Shown piece after piece: positions 7,629 through 9,429 of a stretch of 9,429 nucleotides of DNA. The translations under genes were made by a program, and so were the position numbers. This stretch comes from Thermodesulfovibrio sp. (lineage in GTDB: Bacteria; Nitrospirota; Thermodesulfovibrionia; Thermodesulfovibrionales; JdFR-85). How positions within the stretch are numbered: the first letter of the stretch is position 1; each line of letters begins with the position of its first letter. Under the pieces are notes generated by a model. The model did not search any database, was not told the origin of the DNA, and saw nothing but the letters and a program-made list of their open reading frames with translations. Location: NCBI GenBank assembly GCA_027050975.1, contig JALUAR010000229.1, positions 1 through 9,429 of the forward strand, given 5' to 3'.

Positions 7629-8747
7629 TCAAGCCTTGATGCTTATGTAGTGATGTCCTTTTGTCGTTGTTTCCGTAATGATTTCCGAAGATGCTGATTC
7701 GGTGTTAGTGTTTTGACCGTTGAGATTGTCCCTCCTTGTCTGATCCTTTAACATAAAGTTAAAATCTCCCGGGGTTAATCCCTCTCTGTGCAGGGATGAG
7801 AAAAGATCCGGAAGGTTGCTTTGAATCTCCATCAAACTCTTAATATGATCAGCAATGAAATCTGCCCTGACATGATGATTATTAACAGAGACATGCAGGG
7901 CTATCTTACCGAGCCCTTCTGATTCAATAGTGAGATTTATGGCATGTCCACCTTTGTTCTGAATGGTGTTCAGATGCTGTATATCCTCAATCAGTTTTTC
8001 CATGCGTACGGGATGATGTTTAATAGACTGGAGCCCGGGTGCATGCTGTAGTGCCTGGTGCTCCTTTGGTTGGGAGGTATGATGAATCTCCTGTCCGTCG
8101 ATATCAGATAATAAATGTTCCTGTGTGAATGATTTTTCATTGGTTTGCTTGCTATCCTGTGTCGTCTTATCAGGATCGGGTTCGATCTCGGTTTGAAGCT
8201 TTTCCTCATTGTTTTTTAATTCTGACAGAAGGTTTTTGAGATCTTTTCTCTCTCTATTCTGGATGCTATATTCAGAAGATTTTGACTCCTCTGTAGTGCC
8301 TTTATTTTTTTCGGTCAATTTCTGGTAAAGGTTGTTCTCTTCGGCAACAGTTGGATCACCCTCTTTATTATGGGAAGTGTTTAAGTTGTTCCCTTCCGAT
8401 GTTGTTAATGAGGCATATCCAGAGGCTTGTGTCACGGTGGTATGTGACGGGTTAAGTCCTTCTAAGACCACACCATTGCCAAGGATATTTGATTTAATAA
8501 CCGTTCCATTGTTCGGCATTCCTGTCGGGAGAGGTAAGGAACAGAACGGAGATGCCTGGTTTTTTCCTTGGTGAAGATTTGTATTGGTTCCATGATGAAT
8601 CGAGCTTAAAAAGCCTCCTATTATTTGAGAGAAAAGGGATGAACGGGAGGTGGAGGAGAGATCTTTAAACAGGGTTTTGATGCCTGTTTTTATATCTCCA
8701 TCAGCCTGTGGAGCCTGTAAAAGACCTATGTTGATAGCTTCTGACAT
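7629..8747 (-). CDS. fliK: Flagellar hook-length control protein FliK
   Basis: Molecular ruler that sets hook length and switches the export gate from rod/hook to filament substrates through FlhB. The 372-residue protein has a long, hydrophilic, poorly conserved and probably disordered N-terminal and middle region (about 50-250, rich in Asn, Gln, Thr, Ser, Glu and Lys), as expected for the ruler part. A compact Flg_hook domain follows at about 255-335: GGHAINLTIESEGLGKIALH (266-285), VRADFIADHIKSLMEIQ (293-309) and LHREGLTPGDFNFML (319-333). The GLGKI/L and L-x-x-x-G-L pattern is the family core and interacts with FlhB. A His-containing tail ends the protein. The start is supported by GAGGG 4 nt upstream, 18 nt from a predicted sigma54 transcription start. 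Primary sequence outside the C-terminal domain is not informative, so the assignment rests on that domain and the flgD/flgE context. Confidence 0.92.
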   Translation of the reverse strand: MSEAINIGLLQAPQADGDIKTGIKTLFKDLSSTSRSSLFSQIIGGFLSSIHHGTNTNLHQGKNQASPFCSLPLPTGMPNNGTVIKSNILGNGVVLEGLNPSHTTVTQASGYASLTTSEGNNLNTSHNKEGDPTVAEENNLYQKLTEKNKGTTEESKSSEYSIQNRERKDLKNLLSELKNNEEKLQTEIEPDPDKTTQDSKQTNEKSFTQEHLLSDIDGQEIHHTSQPKEHQALQHAPGLQSIKHHPVRMEKLIEDIQHLNTIQNKGGHAINLTIESEGLGKIALHVSVNNHHVRADFIADHIKSLMEIQSNLPDLFSSLHREGLTPGDFNFMLKDQTRRDNLNGQNTNTESASSEIITETTTKGHHYISIKA

Positions 8748-8775
8748 ATTACCCTCAATTTTCTGTTTTATTCAT

Positions 8776-8791
8776 AACAAGAATTATGCCA
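8776..8791 (-). promoter_or_regulatory. Sigma54 (RpoN)-type -24/-12 promoter for fliK-flgD-flgE
   Basis: On the - strand the sequence is TGGCATAATTCTTGTT. It aligns without gaps to the RpoN consensus TGGCAC-N5-TTGCW: TGGCA at -24 (8787-8791) and TTGTT at -12 (8776-8780), with one change (C to T) in the -12 GC. The predicted transcript start is near 8765, giving an 18-nt leader that includes the fliK ribosome binding site. RpoN control of hook genes is established in several flagellar systems. A weak overlapping sigma70-like match (TTACAA, 17 nt, TATGAA) is less convincing. Confidence 0.65.
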
Positions 8792-8853
8792 GATTGTAAT
8801 CCTCTTATAGTTCTTTGCAGGGTATTGGTTTTTAATGGTTTTAAAGATTACGG

Positions 8854-8866
8854 GTCGGTTGCCGAC
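8854..8866. promoter_or_regulatory. Dyad GTCGG-N3-CCGAC, candidate enhancer-binding site
   Basis: The interrupted palindrome GTCGGTTGCCGAC is centred about 95 bp upstream of the predicted RpoN start of fliK. That distance suits an upstream activator site for a flagellar enhancer-binding protein of the FlrC/FleQ/FlgR type. Only a single copy is seen and the half-sites are 5 bp, so the match is suggestive only. Confidence 0.3.
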
Positions 8867-8941
8867 AGGGTAGGGTAGGCATTTTCTTCACAAGGAGGGA
8901 ATATTTTTCCACCCAAATCCTCCAGAGATAAGACTTATTAT

Positions 8942-9072
8942 GGGCGGTATGATTGAGTCTTCAACTCATTCTCGGCGTGCATCCATGCACGCCTCCGAGG
9001 GAATTTTGCTATTCACCATCCAGGTGAATCTTCTGCAAAATTCCAATCCGTTCCGACTCAATCATACCGCCC
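8942..9072. repeat. Large palindromic element with three-way-junction potential
   Basis: An 18-bp perfect inverted repeat (8942-8959 GGGCGGTATGATTGAGTC against 9055-9072) encloses two more hairpins. The first is GGCGTGCAT (8974-8982) with ATGCACGCC (8985-8993), which can also use CTCGG (8971-8975) with CCGAG (8995-8999). The second is GGAATTTTGC (9000-9009) with GCAAAATTCC (9035-9044), and inside it ATTCACC (9011-9017) with GGTGAAT (9023-9029). The two inner hairpins abut at 8999/9000. Weaker outer complementarity continues to CCAGAG at 8922-8927 against CTCTGG at 9080-9085. No target-site duplication is visible and no T-run follows on either strand, so it is neither a clear transposon footprint nor a clear intrinsic terminator. 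It sits between the motE-like gene and fliK and may be a structured RNA or a palindromic repeat. Confidence 0.85.
9009..9065 (-). CDS. Possible 18-codon small ORF inside the palindromic element
   Basis: On the flagellar strand, AAGGAGG (9072-9078) stands 6 nt before an ATG at 9065, followed by MIESERIGILQKIHLDGE and TAG. The ribosome binding site is as strong as any in the window, and the start codon lies within the outer stem, so folding could hide it. The peptide has no recognised family or signal sequence. It may be a leader peptide coupled to the RNA fold, or the frame may be fortuitous because the arm sequence is constrained by the palindrome. Expression is unsupported by anything beyond the ribosome binding site. 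Confidence 0.25.
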   Translation of the reverse strand: MIESERIGILQKIHLDGE

Positions 9073-9139
9073 CTCCTTACTCTGGTTTTGTATTGTTATC
9101 GCTGGGTGGGCCGGTAAATACAGGCGGGATGTTCGGAGT

Positions 9140-9429
9140 TTATCTCAGCTTAGAGGAGATTTTGTCTAAATCCTTTATCTTTGCTATTTTCTCTGTCAGG
9201 GCTGCAGCCCTCTCAGGGGCCATATTTGCCAGTATTCCCGCTGCCTTTCTGGGTTTCATCCTTGCCAGTATGGTTGCAGCCATATCTTCTTTTATTGATT
9301 CAAACCTGATGGCTGCTTCCTCAGGAGGCATCTTTTCATAGGTCTTAATTATCTGCTCCATCCTTTCGTTCTTCTCCTTTTGTAACCTCTTTACTATCTT
9401 TTCCAAACTATTCAGGATCTCTTCATACT
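9140..9429 (-). CDS. MotE-like flagellar protein (MgtE N-terminal-type domain), 5' end outside window
   Basis: The frame is open to the window edge, so the gene is cut; a TTG at 9406 is internal. The visible 95 residues begin with a charged, probably coiled-coil helix (ILNSLEKIVKRLQKEKNERMEQ), followed by short helical repeats of the MgtE intracellular N-domain type: YEKMPPEEAAIRFE (30-43), MAATILARMKPRKAAGILANM (49-69) and APERAAALTEKIAKI (70-84). This layout is found in MotE-like proteins encoded beside fliJ and fliK; relatives have been described as chaperones or accessory proteins of motor or periplasmic components. A signal or transmembrane segment would be expected in the missing N-terminal part and cannot be checked here. 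It reads in the same direction as fliK but is 392 bp away, so it probably ends the fliI/fliJ-side transcript. The family assignment is good; the exact role is uncertain. Confidence 0.78.
   Translation of the reverse strand, partial: YEEILNSLEKIVKRLQKEKNERMEQIIKTYEKMPPEEAAIRFESIKEDMAATILARMKPRKAAGILANMAPERAAALTEKIAKIKDLDKISSKLR

Larger units (their letters stand above)
8748..9139. other. Intergenic region between the motE-like gene and fliK
   Basis: A 392-bp gap, unusually long inside a flagellar gene run where the other spacings are 2 and 14 nt. From the fliK side it contains the RpoN-type promoter, the GTCGG/CCGAC dyad, a short ATAAG-A-CTTAT dyad at 8928-8938, and the 131-bp palindromic element. 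No conserved protein-coding sequence is apparent in it on either strand. Confidence 0.8.

Noticed and set aside
8841..8912. 23-codon - strand frame starting at GTG with GGAGG 6 nt upstream
   Set aside because: The spacing is good, but the frame is short, the peptide is unrecognised, and it covers the dyad upstream of the RpoN promoter, so it is more likely non-coding.
8942..9072. The palindrome as an intrinsic terminator of the motE-side transcript
   Set aside because: No U-run follows the stem on the - strand (ATAATAAGTC follows), and the structure is much larger than a normal terminator.
8942..9072. The palindrome as an insertion sequence or MITE with target duplication
   Set aside because: Flanking bases do not form a direct repeat at any of the possible end points, and no transposase fragment is present. 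A repeat without duplication (REP-like) is still possible.
8940..9341. 133-codon + strand frame opposite the motE-like gene and across the palindrome
   Set aside because: It has no good ribosome binding site, runs through the palindrome and then antisense to a recognisable MotE-like coding region, and its translation resembles no family.

Overview
The window suggests a flagellated Gram-negative bacterium of moderate GC content, probably an environmental lineage such as Nitrospirota or a former deltaproteobacterium. That placement is an inference from gene order (motE-like, fliK, flgD, flgE), codon style and a sigma54-like flagellar promoter. No marker gene here fixes the phylum.

Left part (1-5600, + strand): one tightly packed nucleotide-sugar and polysaccharide operon. 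In order it holds the C-terminal part of a GT4 glycosyltransferase, GDP-mannose 4,6-dehydratase (gmd), a WbaZ/MtfB-like GT4 glycosyltransferase, a fused mannose-1-phosphate guanylyltransferase/mannose-6-phosphate isomerase, and a phosphomannomutase/phosphoglucomutase. The genes abut (TGA then ATG) or overlap by ATGA, apart from one 40-nt gap. Together they take fructose-6-phosphate to mannose-6-phosphate, mannose-1-phosphate, GDP-mannose and GDP-4-keto-6-deoxymannose, with two transferases to build a surface glycan. The enzyme that would commit the keto intermediate to rhamnose, fucose or perosamine is not in the window.

Middle (5601-5692): a short convergent intergenic region with a perfect 12-bp hairpin, probably the terminator between the two opposing operons.

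Right part (5693-9429, - strand): a flagellar hook module. Read on its own strand it is a motE-like gene (cut by the window end), a 392-bp intergenic region, fliK, flgD and flgE. FlgD caps and scaffolds the growing hook, FlgE is the hook subunit, and FliK measures hook length and switches export specificity. fliK, flgD and flgE lie 14 and 2 nt apart and form one transcription unit, with a sigma54-type -24/-12 promoter just before fliK.

The most unusual part is the 392-bp gap between the motE-like gene and fliK. It holds a 131-bp palindromic element (8942-9072): an 18-bp perfect outer stem enclosing two further hairpins. On the flagellar sense strand both inner hairpins carry TGGA(T) in the apical loop, and seven GGA triplets lie in about 140 nt, which resembles CsrA/RsmA-binding RNA. 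The same strand has an 18-codon reading frame with a very strong ribosome binding site at the base of the outer stem. The element could be a CsrA-responsive leader or sponge RNA, or a mobile palindromic repeat. The sequence alone does not decide.
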